From Magnaporthiopsis rhizophila (Eukaryota > Ascomycota > Sordariomycetes > Magnaporthales > Magnaporthaceae): a stretch of 64,000 nucleotides of DNA. Location: NCBI GenBank assembly GCA_003049465.1, contig PYSS01000042.1, forward strand, positions 1-64,000. The letters are read 5' to 3'. Position numbers and translations under genes: made by a program. The notes beneath the pieces were generated by a model. The model was not told the origin of the DNA. It worked only from the letters and a program-made list of their open reading frames with translations, and did no database searches. Position 1 is the stretch's first letter, and each line of letters begins with the position of its first letter. Shown here piece after piece: positions 40,040 to 50,515 of this stretch.

Positions 40040-41528
40040 GGTACCGGCCAGACGGGGCGGGAGAATGAGAGACAAGAGCAATCAGCTCGGCGGCAGACCG
40101 AGGTCGGAAACGAAGGCAAAGGTCACCTATGAGTCGGGCGGCGGCGGATTGGGCACTAGGGACATGCTGTGCGTTCTCGCGCAACATCCAAGATCGAGGC
40201 TGAGGCCTAGGTTCCTAGGCGCAAGGAACCGCCTCAGCTGAGCTTTGCGGGGAAAGAAGATGTCGCGCGGTGAATGGAGCTCGCTCGATGGGGAGGACCC
40301 AACAGCTGCTGCCTCCGCAGGCAGGCGACAGGGTTCTGGGACCAGGCGGTAGGGTGTTACGGCTATGGGGTCTGCCACCACCGTATATTACCATGACGCG
40401 GGCGGGGACTGCGAGGGCGGGTGGGTGGGTGTGGAGGAACAGCATGGAACAGGGAACCAAGCGAGGCCCTGGATCGGAATCAGTACCGAAGGCGTTGGGA
40501 GCCGCCAGCCTGGGAATGCATTGGAAGAACGGCGGGGCCAGGCAATTGGCCTAGGTTGAGCTATAGAACGGAGGATCAAGCCCACATCGCGGCCGTCGAG
40601 GATATGGATGCATTGAAGAAGAAGAAAATTAAAAGACGAAAAAAAAAAAAAAAGGAAGAAAGCCACCTGAGCGGGTGGTTTCTATGTGGGGCTCGCCGAA
40701 ATGATTGCCCGATTTCGCACCCCTGCCCTGAAGAAAAGGAAGGCGCGGTTAACGTGGATGCCATGATTGACATACCTTCCTAGGTACCTACCTACCTTAG
40801 GCACCTACCTAGGCGCCTAGTTGTTGGAGCAAAAGCCGTCAGTGCAGAGCAACCAAAGACCGGCCCCGCCAGAAAAGCGTACAGAGGCCACGAGGGCAAC
40901 CTAAGCGCCGTCAGCCGCCTGAAGCCAAACAAACCCCAGCCACCAACAGCCCCCTGCTGCTGGAAGGATGGCCGCCCGCCAACTGCCGGGCTCCAAACGT
41001 GAGGGGTCGAGCTCGAGTGAGAATGACGTGAACCCGCAGCCGCCCAATTCCACCAGCCCGGGAAGCCTGCAAATGAGAACTGCCAACTGCTCCCACTGCC
41101 TGCCACCGTGGGCGCCTCGGTTGCCCAGCAGAGCAAGATCTCATTCGTGGGCTAAGCACCTTTGCTATGGCCCAGGGTGATGGGGCATGCAAGGTCCGAG
41201 GCAGCCGCCCATCGGTTTTTGGTTTAATCTCGTCACACCCGCGTGGGCTTTTTTCTCAATTTTTTTTATTTTTATTATCCCGATGCCGATTTCCCGTCAA
41301 AATGCCTAAATAAAGAAAAGACCAAAAGTGCCACAAGTCCAGATACGTGTACAAGAGGTCGGGCAAGAGAGCCAATCAAGCAAAACCGCGACGGGTGATG
41401 AAACCCGATACAAAAGACAAGGAGGTAAAAGGGAAAGACAAAAGAGTGTGTAGTCATCATCCAATTATTACATTCCGCCCAGCCAACCAGCCAGCCAGTC
41501 AAAAATAGACCAGTACACCATCAGAACC
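40040..41528. other. Promoter of the Zn2Cys6 gene and 3' flank of BRL1
   Basis: About 1.5 kb without a supported gene. Repeated ACCTACCT/CCTAGG motifs cluster at about 40780-40820, and an A13-type run lies at 40640-40655. Confidence 0.5.
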
Positions 41529-43127
41529 TCAGTAGAATTTCGACGGACTCCGGTTCTTGCTGGGGCTGTGCGAGTATCCCCTGTCATATCCCCGGTCCCG
41601 GTCCCAGTCCCGGTCTCCCTTGCTCGGGCTCCGGCGCCCCGACGGCGTCCCGGCCGCCATGATGGCCTTGACTTCCGACTGCGGCGAGTCGTCTGTCTCG
41701 GGCGTGTCATTGAGGAAGATGCCTCTCCTGAGGTTCTTGGGCGTGACGGGAGCCCAGATGAAGGCCTGCTTGGGGTCCTGCGACGGCGGGAAGAGGTGCT
41801 GTGGCGGGCCCGACGACGCCGGCTGCGATGGCGCCGGCGCGCTCGCTCCGCTGGCTTCCGAGCTCATCGACTGCCGGAACTTGCTGAATCCAAGGTTGTT
41901 GGCCAGCAAAAAGACTATGACAAGCGACAGGATGAAGCCCTGTAGTGCGCGCAAAGAATCATTTTAGCATTAGCCCAGTAGTAACATTTCCCAGACACGC
42001 GAACAGGCAGAACTTACCCATGCTTTAAAGCTAAGCACGTTGAAGAACTCGTTAATGGTGACGGCCATCTGCTTGGACGAGATGGCCAGGCTCTTGATCT
42101 TCTCCGGGTCCTGGTTCATGCAAGACTCCCACTCGTCGCACACCATGGCCAGCGCCGGCAGCCGGTCTGCCTTGGGCGCGCACCTGTTCTTGGTGTACTC
42201 GTGCGTACAAGCCTCCATCTCGGCCAGCAGCCTGGACCGCGCCTCTCCGGCCGCGTACCGAAAGTCCGATACGATCATGGACCCCATGGCCGCGAAGAGC
42301 GCCACGCCCATGAGCGCGAAGAAGAGGTTGACGCCGCACTGGATCCACCACGACATGATGACGGGCGCGTTTGGGTGGTCGTGGATCGCCGTCAGGAAGC
42401 TGCTGAACCAACCAGGGCTCCCGCGCCGTCCGCGCCGTCCGCTGCTGGCCTTGCCGCGCCCACCCTGCGAGCTGTCGCCGTCCGGGCCCTCCCAGTCGCT
42501 GTCTGACTCGTCCGACTCATGGTTCAGTCGCGGGCGCACGCTGCCCACATCCCTGTCGCCGAACTGTCGCTTGCGCTTGCGGATCTTGTCTCGCTGGCGC
42601 GCGTCCCGGGTCCGGGGCAGCTCGCCGCGACCCGAGGCGTGGACGCTCTTGCTGGGAGAGACGGGGCCGCCGCCAAAGATGTTCCTCCGCATGGCGGGCG
42701 TGATGGTCATGTTGCGGAAGTCGTCGTGGCTGTCGGGCTCAGGCGTCTCGGTCGGAGCGTCCGAGGCGTCCGTCAGGGCTGGGCTGGTCTCGGCGCCCGA
42801 CATCTCGGAAACGGGCTCGTCGAAGCGGCGCTGCGGTGTGGTGAAGGCAGGGTTCCTAAAGGCCGGCGCCTGCGGCCTGTTTTGCAGGTTCGGCCTGAAG
42901 ATGGACGATGGCGGCGGCGGCTGCGATTTGGAGGGAGAGTCGGTCATGGCGACATCGTCGGGTTTTGCGAATGGATTGCCTCGACCCGTGATTTTTGACG
43001 GGGTTCCAAAAGACTGGAGTTTTGCGCCCCGCGGACCTTGTAGGAAGGGGCTTGACTTATCGACGGGCCCTACCCTGTTGTTCCATTCCCAATCCATGTG
43101 GCCTTCATTAGTCCGTTGGTCGCTCAT
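41529..43127 (-). CDS. BRL1: Brl1/Brr6-type nuclear-envelope protein for nuclear pore assembly
   Basis: Two exons, 43127-42018 and 41939-41529, give 506 residues. The first 250 residues are disordered with many phosphorylation-type SP/TP sites and two basic stretches (RDKIRKRKRQF) that could be nuclear-localisation signals. The Brr6/Brl1 domain follows: membrane segment 1 at about 262-286 (NLFFALMGVALFAAMGSMIV), a perinuclear-space loop with Cys307, 316, 330 and 336 (ACTHEYTKNRC ... VCDEWESC), the four cysteines that form the two family disulphides, an amphipathic helix (KQMAVTINEFFNVLSF), and membrane segment 2 at 371-388 created by the splice (GFILSLVIVFLLANNLGF). Family members act with Apq12 in membrane remodelling during nuclear pore complex insertion. 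The C-terminal tail is Ser/Pro/Arg-rich. Divergent promoter with the elongation factor gene at 43897. Confidence 0.93.
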
Positions 43128-43896
43128 GGCTTAGTGCCACAGCGGGGTCGGGCAGTCGACGGCAGCAGAAATCGAGACAGCTGTGCGCAGGTGCGCTGTA
43201 GACGGACCGACGGTGTTGGTGTGGATGAGCCGGTAGGCAGGCCGTAGCTAGCGGTACAATGTCGAGGCGACTGAGCAAGAGGAAGGTGATCTTAGGGAGA
43301 GTGAGACGAGCGCAACTGGGGCTGGTATTTTGTAATCGCAGCAGTAGGTTGGCATGGGTCGCTGGCGGATTTAACGGCGACGGATAAAATGGCTGCAATG
43401 CATGTCGCAGCCGTGCGTCGTTGGTGGCAACAGAACGACAAAGTAAACAAAAATGTTCCGTGCCTGAGGCCCATGGTCTTCCATGCCAGCAATTATGAGT
43501 GGGGCGCGACTCGGATGCCAGTGGTTTGGTATGTGTGTGTGGAGTCAGGCGGCGCCGAGAGCAGGCACAGAAAGGAGATAGCTCAGCGACATCTTTTTCT
43601 CGCGAGGCTCAAAGACTCAACCCGATTCTGCCAGCAATTGCAATCGGCAAACGCATCTCAATCTCAGCTGCCTGTCTCGACACAAAATATCAACTAAAAA
43701 TAAGAAAGAAAAACTACCGTTTTCACTACGGGTTGCGGCGGAACTGAGGAACAAACTCGAAGTCCGTTGGTTCGTCCATTGCTCTGGGCGGCTCTGCCCT
43801 TGGGCGGCCGACAATCGAGCTCCCAGCGGCCTCCATCCGACTTTTGCAACCGATCCCCGGTCACTCCCGACGCCACCCACTCATCACGTAGCCGTC
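43128..43896. other. Divergent promoter between BRL1 and SPN1
   Basis: About 770 nt shared by two housekeeping genes. No TATA box stands out close to either start. No gene is supported. Confidence 0.5.
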
Positions 43897-45489
43897 ATGT
43901 CCGACGCCGGCTCAGAAAAGGCTGCTACGCCGCCACCAGTCCGCGACCACGACGACGCGGCCAACTCGCCTGCTGCCGCCGCCGCCGCTCCGGACAATGA
44001 CAATGAGAAGGAGAGCGATAGAGAGAAGGACAACGACAAAGATAACGACAATGACTCAGACGTGCTCTCGGACATTGACGAGGATGTCTTTGAGGAGGAG
44101 TATAACCCGGACACAGCGCGCGTCGAGGAGCGCGACTACGAGGACATCGCCAAGAGCCTAAAGGCCTCGAAACGGAAACGGCCGGCCGGCGAGGCGGCCA
44201 GGAAGCCCAAGGAGGGCCGCCGCGAGAAGAAGCGGCGGACGGCTGACCAGGACGATGACCAGGAGGGCGGCGGCGGCGACGGCTCGGATGGCGAGTTCTC
44301 GGGCGAGGCCAGGCGGAATAAGGGAAGGGCGGCGCGCACGGCCGGCGAGTCGGTCCGGCGGACCAAGCCCAAGGAGAAGAGCGCCGAGCCCGAGATAGAC
44401 GAGGCGACCCTGACGCCCGAGGAGCGCCGCAAGAGGGCCCTGATGAGGGCCATGGACGCCGCGACTAAGAATCCGACCAAGCGGCGGCGCAAGAAGGACG
44501 AGGTGGTATGTTTTGTCCAGATGGAAGAGGAAAGCAAAGTGTGATAAAGTCTGACTGACTGACTGACTGACTGACTGCTTTACCCACAGGACCTCGAGGA
44601 GCAAGCAGACGAAGAGATTGCCGAGCTCAAGATCAGCATGGAGAACGCGTGCGTGGCCGACAACAAGGCGCGCGAGGAGGGCAAGCCGGCGGTGGGCAAG
44701 CTCAAGCTGCTGCCGCGCGTGCTGTCCATGATGAACCGCACCTCGATCCAGCACGCCATCCTGGACCCCGAGACCAACTTTTTGCAGTCGGTCCGCTTCT
44801 TCCTCGAGCCGCTCAACGACGGCTCGCTGCCGGCCTACAACATCCAGAGCGAGATCTTTGCCGCGCTGACGCGCCTGCCCATCGGCAAGGAGGCCCTGCT
44901 CAGCTCGGGCATCGGAAAAGTCGTGCTCTTCTATACGAAGAGCACCCGGCCCGAACCCGCCGTCAAGCGCATGGCCGAGAAGCTGGTGGGCGAGTGGAGC
45001 CGCCCGATCCTGAAGCGGACCGACGACTTTCGGAAGCGCTTCATCCAGACCCGCGAGTTTGATTACACGTGAGCACCATGCCCGTCCCCCTCCCACATCA
45101 TTATCCTTCACACACACAGACACACAGAACTCAACCCACTGACACATAACCGTTACGCACACAAAAACAGCGCCGCAAAGAACGCCCAAGAACTGGCAGC
45201 ATACAGCAACTCGCAGTCGTCCCAGGCCCTGCCGCTGCTGCCGTCGCAGCGCGGCGCTGGCGGCGGCGTCGCCGTCTCGTCGTTTGAGCGCGAGATCCAG
45301 AAGAAGCTCGCGCCCGAGACCGAGTCGAGCCGCGCCCGCCCGCCCGGCCTGCCCCAGACTTACACCATCGCGCCCCAGAGCACGTTTGACGGCACGTCCC
45401 GCACCCAGGACTACCGCCCCATCGGCGCCGGCGGCATGGAGGCGTTCCGGAAGATGACGCAGAAGGGTAAAGGCGGCAGGCGGGGATAA
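43897..45489 (+). CDS. SPN1: Transcription elongation factor Spn1/Iws1
   Basis: Three exons, 43897-44505, 44590-45068 and 45171-45489, give 468 residues. The N-terminal 200 residues are acidic then basic and disordered, with the acidic patch DVLSDIDEDVFEEEYNPD that in other Iws1 proteins binds Spt6 and histones. The folded core is the TFIIS N-terminal-type helical bundle (LW domain) at about 240-345: LKLLPRVLSMMNRTSIQHAI, LDPETNFLQSVRFFLEPL, LPAYNIQSEIFAALTRLPI and AEKLVGEWSRPIL. The C-terminal tail (YTIAPQSTFDG, YRPIGAGGMEAFRKM) carries the conserved end motifs. The protein travels with RNA polymerase II and Spt6. Intron 1 contains six CTGA repeats. The length is close to that of other filamentous-fungal orthologues. 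Confidence 0.94.
44551..44574. repeat. (CTGA)6 repeat inside the first SPN1 intron
   Basis: Six tandem CTGA units end 15 nt before the splice acceptor. Each unit resembles the CTGAC branch-point consensus, so several adenosines could act as branch point. Confidence 0.9.
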
Positions 45490-46623
45490 GGTTGTCTGCT
45501 CTGCACCATGAGGGATGTGGATGGCGCATTTTTTTGACTTTTTGTTCGTACTTTTGTTGTATTATCCTGGCCAACCTTCCTTCCCGATATCAGACTCGAA
45601 TTTCTCAAGCCTTTCCTTTCTTCCGGCGACACTGAATGATTTTACTTCCCCCCGCCTGTGTGTTCCGCCATCATCATACCTCACTTAGACCAGCATAAGA
45701 GCCACGCAAAAAAAATCCACACAAAAAGCGTCAGTGACATCATGCTTCATGTGTACCTAGGTATGTATGGAGCTGCAATGAGAGAAAAGAGTCCTGCAAT
45801 GCGCCCGTCTATCCATACGTCGTCAATACGCTGTGAAAGAAAGTCTGGTGTGGTCTGTGGTGTAGATGGGGCCAAGCCATCTTGACTGCAACTCTTCTTC
45901 CTCCCCTTTTATTTCTTTACTTCTTTCCTCTGGTCCACCCGGCGCGTACCGTCCCGTCCATCCATCTGCTTCCTGAAAACCTCCGCAACTCACTTGGACA
46001 GATTCCTGACACGATCCATCCACCCCAATCAACATGCGTGCCACCAAACGAAAGCCAGCAGAAAAGACGGCCCGAAAGCAGCGCCTTCGCCTCCCCGCCT
46101 GGCCAACCAGGCCCAAGCAAAAGAAAAAAGAGAAAACAAGCGTGCTTCAAAATCCCGTAGCTGAGGCTGCCCAGCAGAAGAGAAAAGAAAGATGGCGCAA
46201 AAATGAAACAGACCGCCAGTCTAGCAGACAATTCGTGAGACTGCAAAGTGCGGGTCCAAACAGACCTGAGAAGACAAACAAGCGCTTGGCCGACAATACT
46301 TGGTGACAAAGATGGGGGGAGCGCGAAAAATGATAGCAACAAGGTCATTTATAGCGAGTGGACCTCCCGGGTGTGGCGTCCATGTCAACGGACCGTCCGG
46401 CCGATCCGATCGAAGGGGAGGAGATTGCAATCGATTTCGGCCACTACTCGGGGCCAGGAGTGTTGGATGCCATCATCATCGGCTCGCTCGCTCGCTCGGG
46501 GACGGGGTTGACCGGGTAGGTAGACGTAGGTAGCTTGGAAGGTTGATCCGCGACAGCAAAACAGTTGCCGCCATTGCCTCCGCTTCTCCTGCCCGCCCTG
46601 TCGTCACATCACCGTAAACCGCC
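45490..46623. other. Convergent intergenic region
   Basis: About 1.1 kb between SPN1 and the SR-protein kinase, which converge. The basic frame at 46034-46306 overlaps other frames and shows no domain; no gene is called. Confidence 0.5.
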
Positions 46624-48524
46624 TCAGCGCTTGCGCACCTCGTTGGCCCACCCGTCTATACCATCGCCCCGGCTGCCCACCTCGATTCCAGGGATCCGGA
46701 CGCCCTTCATGCCCGGAGTATCATCCAGCCAGACGTGGCCAGCCATGCCGCCCGCGTTGGCTCGCTTTTCTGGCACGAGCTCCAGCATGGGCAGGAGGAA
46801 ATCTGCGATCCTCCTGCCCTCGTCCTCCTTGAAGTGGTACTTCTCTTTGAGCACCTCGGGGAGAGCCCAATGCCTCAGCCGGTGGATGTTGCGCAACTCT
46901 CCCTTGCGGTTGAATATCTCCTGCGACCACTTGCCCGAGAGGCAGAGCGACTTTGGGAACGGGCCCAGCAGCTCGATGATCTGTGCAATGTGGTCGTCGT
47001 CTTTACCATACTTGGTTCCCGATTGCGGATCGAACAGGTAGTCACCTGTGATGAGCTCAAAAACCTGCATTTCGCAACACAACAGCCGTTAGGGGACCAA
47101 GAGCCTTTCTTCGAGTCAAGCGGGGTGGGGGGTTTTGGTGTCCGGGTGGCATCGGGACTTCTTGTTACTTGACCGGCACCCGCTCGCGGCTCAGCCCGCC
47201 CAGTATGAAGCAGGGCATGACGCATGCGCGGGTGTTCAGGGGTTGCAGACAGGGTAGGGGAGAGGGCACGTGGAGAACAAAAAAAATAATAACATACCAT
47301 CGCCGCCATACTCCAAACATCTGTGCTGGCGCCCCATTTGGCACCCAAGATGACCTCGGGCGACCGATATTGCCTCGTCTGGATGTCGTTTGTGAAGTGA
47401 TGGTTGACCCAGCAGGCGTTGCCTAGGTCGGCGATCTTGACGCTGATTATGTCAAAGCCGAGATTGTCTTCTGCCTTGCGCTTCTCGCCGGCCTTGTCAA
47501 GCGAGATGCCCGAAACTTCCCTAGAGAGGACATCTCTGCCGTAGCACGCGCCGTTAGCCATCGCGTTTCCATGCAATCCGAGGCGGATGGACACCAGAAG
47601 ACGTACGCTGACTTCTCCCGCTGCTTCTGCTTATCATCGCCGTCCCTTCTAGGTGATGAATCGTATTTTGATCCTGTGGGCAAGCCATACCAGACGGGTT
47701 AGCAAGGAAACGCAGGGAAAAGACCGAGTCAATCGGCAGCGTTCCAACTCACCTTCTTGCAGCATCTGGCCGAGACTGGAGCCGTGGGAACTTGGCGAAG
47801 GGAAGAGATTGTTATGATTAAATGATGCGTTGAGAGGCGATGGTAATGGCTGGCTGCCGGTGATGAGAGTTCTCCGACGCCTACGACCGTTTCGGTTGTT
47901 CTCCTTGTCTGCAGGCTCGTTCTTGACCACCCTTTTGACAATCTGCTCAACGTCGCCGATCTCGATCAGGACGTTCTCGGGCTTGAGGTCGGTGTGGATG
48001 ATGCCGCACTCCCGATGGAGATAGTCGAGGCCAAGGAGAACCTGCTTGGTGATCTGCTTGACAAGGGCCATTGGGATTCCCCTATGGTTCCACTTCTTGA
48101 TCAGGCCCAGCAGGTTCTCGCCCAGAACCTCGAACACCATGCAAACATGAGTGCCGTTTGGGCCCTTATGCTCAAACGAGTCGAGCAGGCTGACGACGTG
48201 CTTGCGGCCAGGATGGTCGGGCTTGGCTTGCACAATCTTATTGAGAAGCTTGATTTCGTCGATGGCGGTCTCGGTGTAGTGGGCGGCGGAGCGCACGACC
48301 TTGAGTGCGACGTGCTTGCCGCTGGTGTTATCGCGGGAGAGCCACACGGTGGAGAAGTGGCCCCAACCCAGCTTGCGCACGATTGTGTACTTGCCATCCT
48401 TGAACTTCTCGCCGATGGTGACGGGATGGTAACCGCCCTTGCAGTAGTCCTCCGAGTCCTCCTCGTCGGCGGTGTTCTCGGCGGCGTCTTCGTGGGAGGA
48501 CGTGGACGTCGGCGAGTGGTTCAT
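46624..48524 (-). CDS. SKY1: SR-protein-specific kinase (SRPK; Sky1/Dsk1 family)
   Basis: Four exons from the ATG at 48524: 48524-47753, 47673-47607, 47535-47298 and 47064-46624, giving 505 residues. The opening EDSEDYCKGGYHPVTIGE is diagnostic of SRPKs. Kinase features are the glycine loop LGWGHFSTVW (52-61), catalytic Lys75 (HVALKVV), the HTDLKPENV loop (177-185) and the DLG that replaces DFG at 316-318 (KIADLGNACW), followed by TRQYRSPEV. A spacer of about 110 residues divides the kinase lobes between HTDLKPEN and DLG, as in all SRPKs, and contains an RRRRR stretch. The C-terminal lobe ends WANEVRKR. SRPKs phosphorylate RS repeats of splicing factors and mRNA export adaptors. A likely extra N-terminal coding exon lies at 50515-50370; with it the protein would be 561 residues. 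Confidence 0.93.
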
Positions 48525-50369
48525 GGTGGAGGAGAGATGTGCGGTCCTGCGGGAGCGGGCAAACGAGGCGCTCGGGTCAGCAATCTATATCGAGGGAGCG
48601 CTTGCGTCGAGGCAAAGGCGCGCGAATGGACGATACGGCGATGGAGACAAGACGGCGATGTAGGTAAAATGATTGTTTTGTTTGGTGTCGTGTTATTTTA
48701 CACCGGGGATCAAAAGCGGCAGCGGCACGCAATAAACATGGCGGCGCAGGCGGTAGGTGGTTAAGTGAAGCCGCCGCCGCAGTGCAGAGTGGGGATGGGG
48801 ATTTGCGCTGATTGCGCTGATGCAGCTGGCGCTTGCGCTGGAGTGGCCATTTGGCGGCCCCGCTTGGCTGGAGGTGGCGTTTGTAGGGGCCAGGGAAAAA
48901 AAACACCACAAATCGAGGTCAAGGGAGGACCCGAAGAATTCAGATTGTACGTGCGTGGGTGCGTGTGGTGCGAGGCATGAGGCATAAGACGGACAGGGTG
49001 GGTGCGCAGGGCTGGACTGTAACTTTTTTTTGGGGAGTCGCTGCCCGGCTGGCTTCAGGCGCGGGCGGCGCATGGGCAACAGACGACAAAAAAGGCAGAG
49101 AGTGTGGTAAAAACCTTGTCTTCAGCATTGTGTCTTTCTTGCTGTCTCCATCCCGTAGCGAAGGGAGAAGTGTCTTGAACATATGGTCGTGCTAATTCGG
49201 GCGACCGTAGTGTCGGGCAAAGAGAGGGACGGTAGAGAGAGATAGAAAAGAGAGGGCAGAGAAGGCGTGTTGTAGGCAAGGAGATGCTGATGTGTGTTTG
49301 GTTCTTCAGGCGGGCGGCACGTCAACTTTGAACGCGGAGTGGGCAGAGTGGGTGGGTTCGATCGAGTTGAGGGAACCTGACGGTGAGGATTGGGGAGGGG
49401 CGGGGGAACAGTGGGTTGGGCTGGCTGGCTGGGCAGGTGCGCGGGAAGGGGCCTGCTTAACTGGTGGGGTTTTGTGCGTGTTGTATGCGTGTGCCTGTGT
49501 GAGAGCCCGAAAGGTGCCTCCTTGGCTGGCGCTAGGCCTATGTCCGCTCTGCCTTGCTGTTTTCTCTCCGCGTCACGCCGCAACCAAACGTGATGGAAGC
49601 CAGGGAGCGGCAACCTAGCCCAAGACGAACGAGGCAGACAAGAGGGGAGGGGACCGCAGCCATGCATCGACAGCCGTGGGCCGCAGCGCTGATGCGCGAG
49701 GCGAGGCCCACACAACTGGCAGCAGATTCCCGCAATGGCTGGGCATTATTCACTGGCCACCAGTCCACCTGGCCGAATCGCTTCGAGCCTCTTCGCTTTT
49801 GAAGGGGCGCGCGTGCGGGCCAACCGCCAGACGAACAGAAATGAAAAGAAAAAGAAAAAAGGCCCGACAGGCAGCACAATACATAACACAGCAGAGTAGA
49901 GCACCGCACCGAAGCCTCGAGCAGCAGCAAAGCAAACCCACCGGGCGTGCTTGCCACTGCTATTGCACTTGCACTGCATGCCGATCTGGGCTGGAACTCC
50001 AGCTGCACGCACCCCGCCACAGAATCCAGCCAGGGTTGGCGCCGAATCTGCAAAACACTTGATTGATCAGTGAAGCAGCCGGGCAGCCCCAGAGTCCCCT
50101 GCGACCCTGTGGTGGGGACCCAGACCAAAGATGAAAAGAACCAGCAAGATGAAAAACGACAATCTCGACAACCGATGCTGGAACAAACAAGACATAATGG
50201 GGGACGCTGGCGACGCGCCCAAGCAGCGTCAGGGGTGGTGTGGCGTTGCGCGCCGACACAACCAGCAACAAGGTAAGGGGAAGTAGAAGAAGAAGAAAGA
50301 AAAAAAAAAAAAAAAAAAAAGGAGGGCCATGGTGGGGGTCAAAAAGAGGATCCGACACACAACACTCAC
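48525..50369 (-). other. Probable 1.8-kb first intron/leader of the SR-protein kinase gene
   Basis: No gene is supported here. Directly before the kinase ATG, on the minus strand, there is a strong splice acceptor: branch-like CTGAC, then a pyrimidine-rich stretch and CCCGCAG ending at 48547. A matching donor (GG|GTGAGT) lies at 50369. If spliced, 48546-48525 would encode eight linking codons in frame with the kinase. An A21 run lies at 50300-50320. Confidence 0.5.
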
Positions 50370-50515
50370 CCTGGCGCGACCCTGGGGTTCTCGGTCGTGA
50401 TGATGGGCTTCAGAGCCTCCTTTTTCCGCTTCTTAAGCACGTCCGCCGCCGAGGAGTTTCCGTTGAGGCCGTCCTGCTGCGCCGCTGGCGAGACCGCGCC
50501 CTGTGTGCCGTTCAT
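50370..50515 (-). CDS. SKY1: Candidate upstream coding exon of the SR-protein kinase
   Basis: From ATG 50515 this short stretch reads as a protein-like peptide, MNGTQGAVSPAAQQ..., then SSAADVLKKRKKEALKPIIT and TENPRVAP. The KKRKK segment resembles a nuclear-localisation signal. It ends at an excellent donor, AGG|GTGAGT; reading through would hit TGA at once. Splicing to the acceptor at 48547 keeps the frame (GG+G) and yields ...PGTAHLSSTMNHSPTST. The alternative is a separate 49-residue peptide or an uncoupled leader exon. The in-frame match alone has a one-in-three chance, so the donor quality and the coding character carry most of the argument. Confidence 0.5.
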
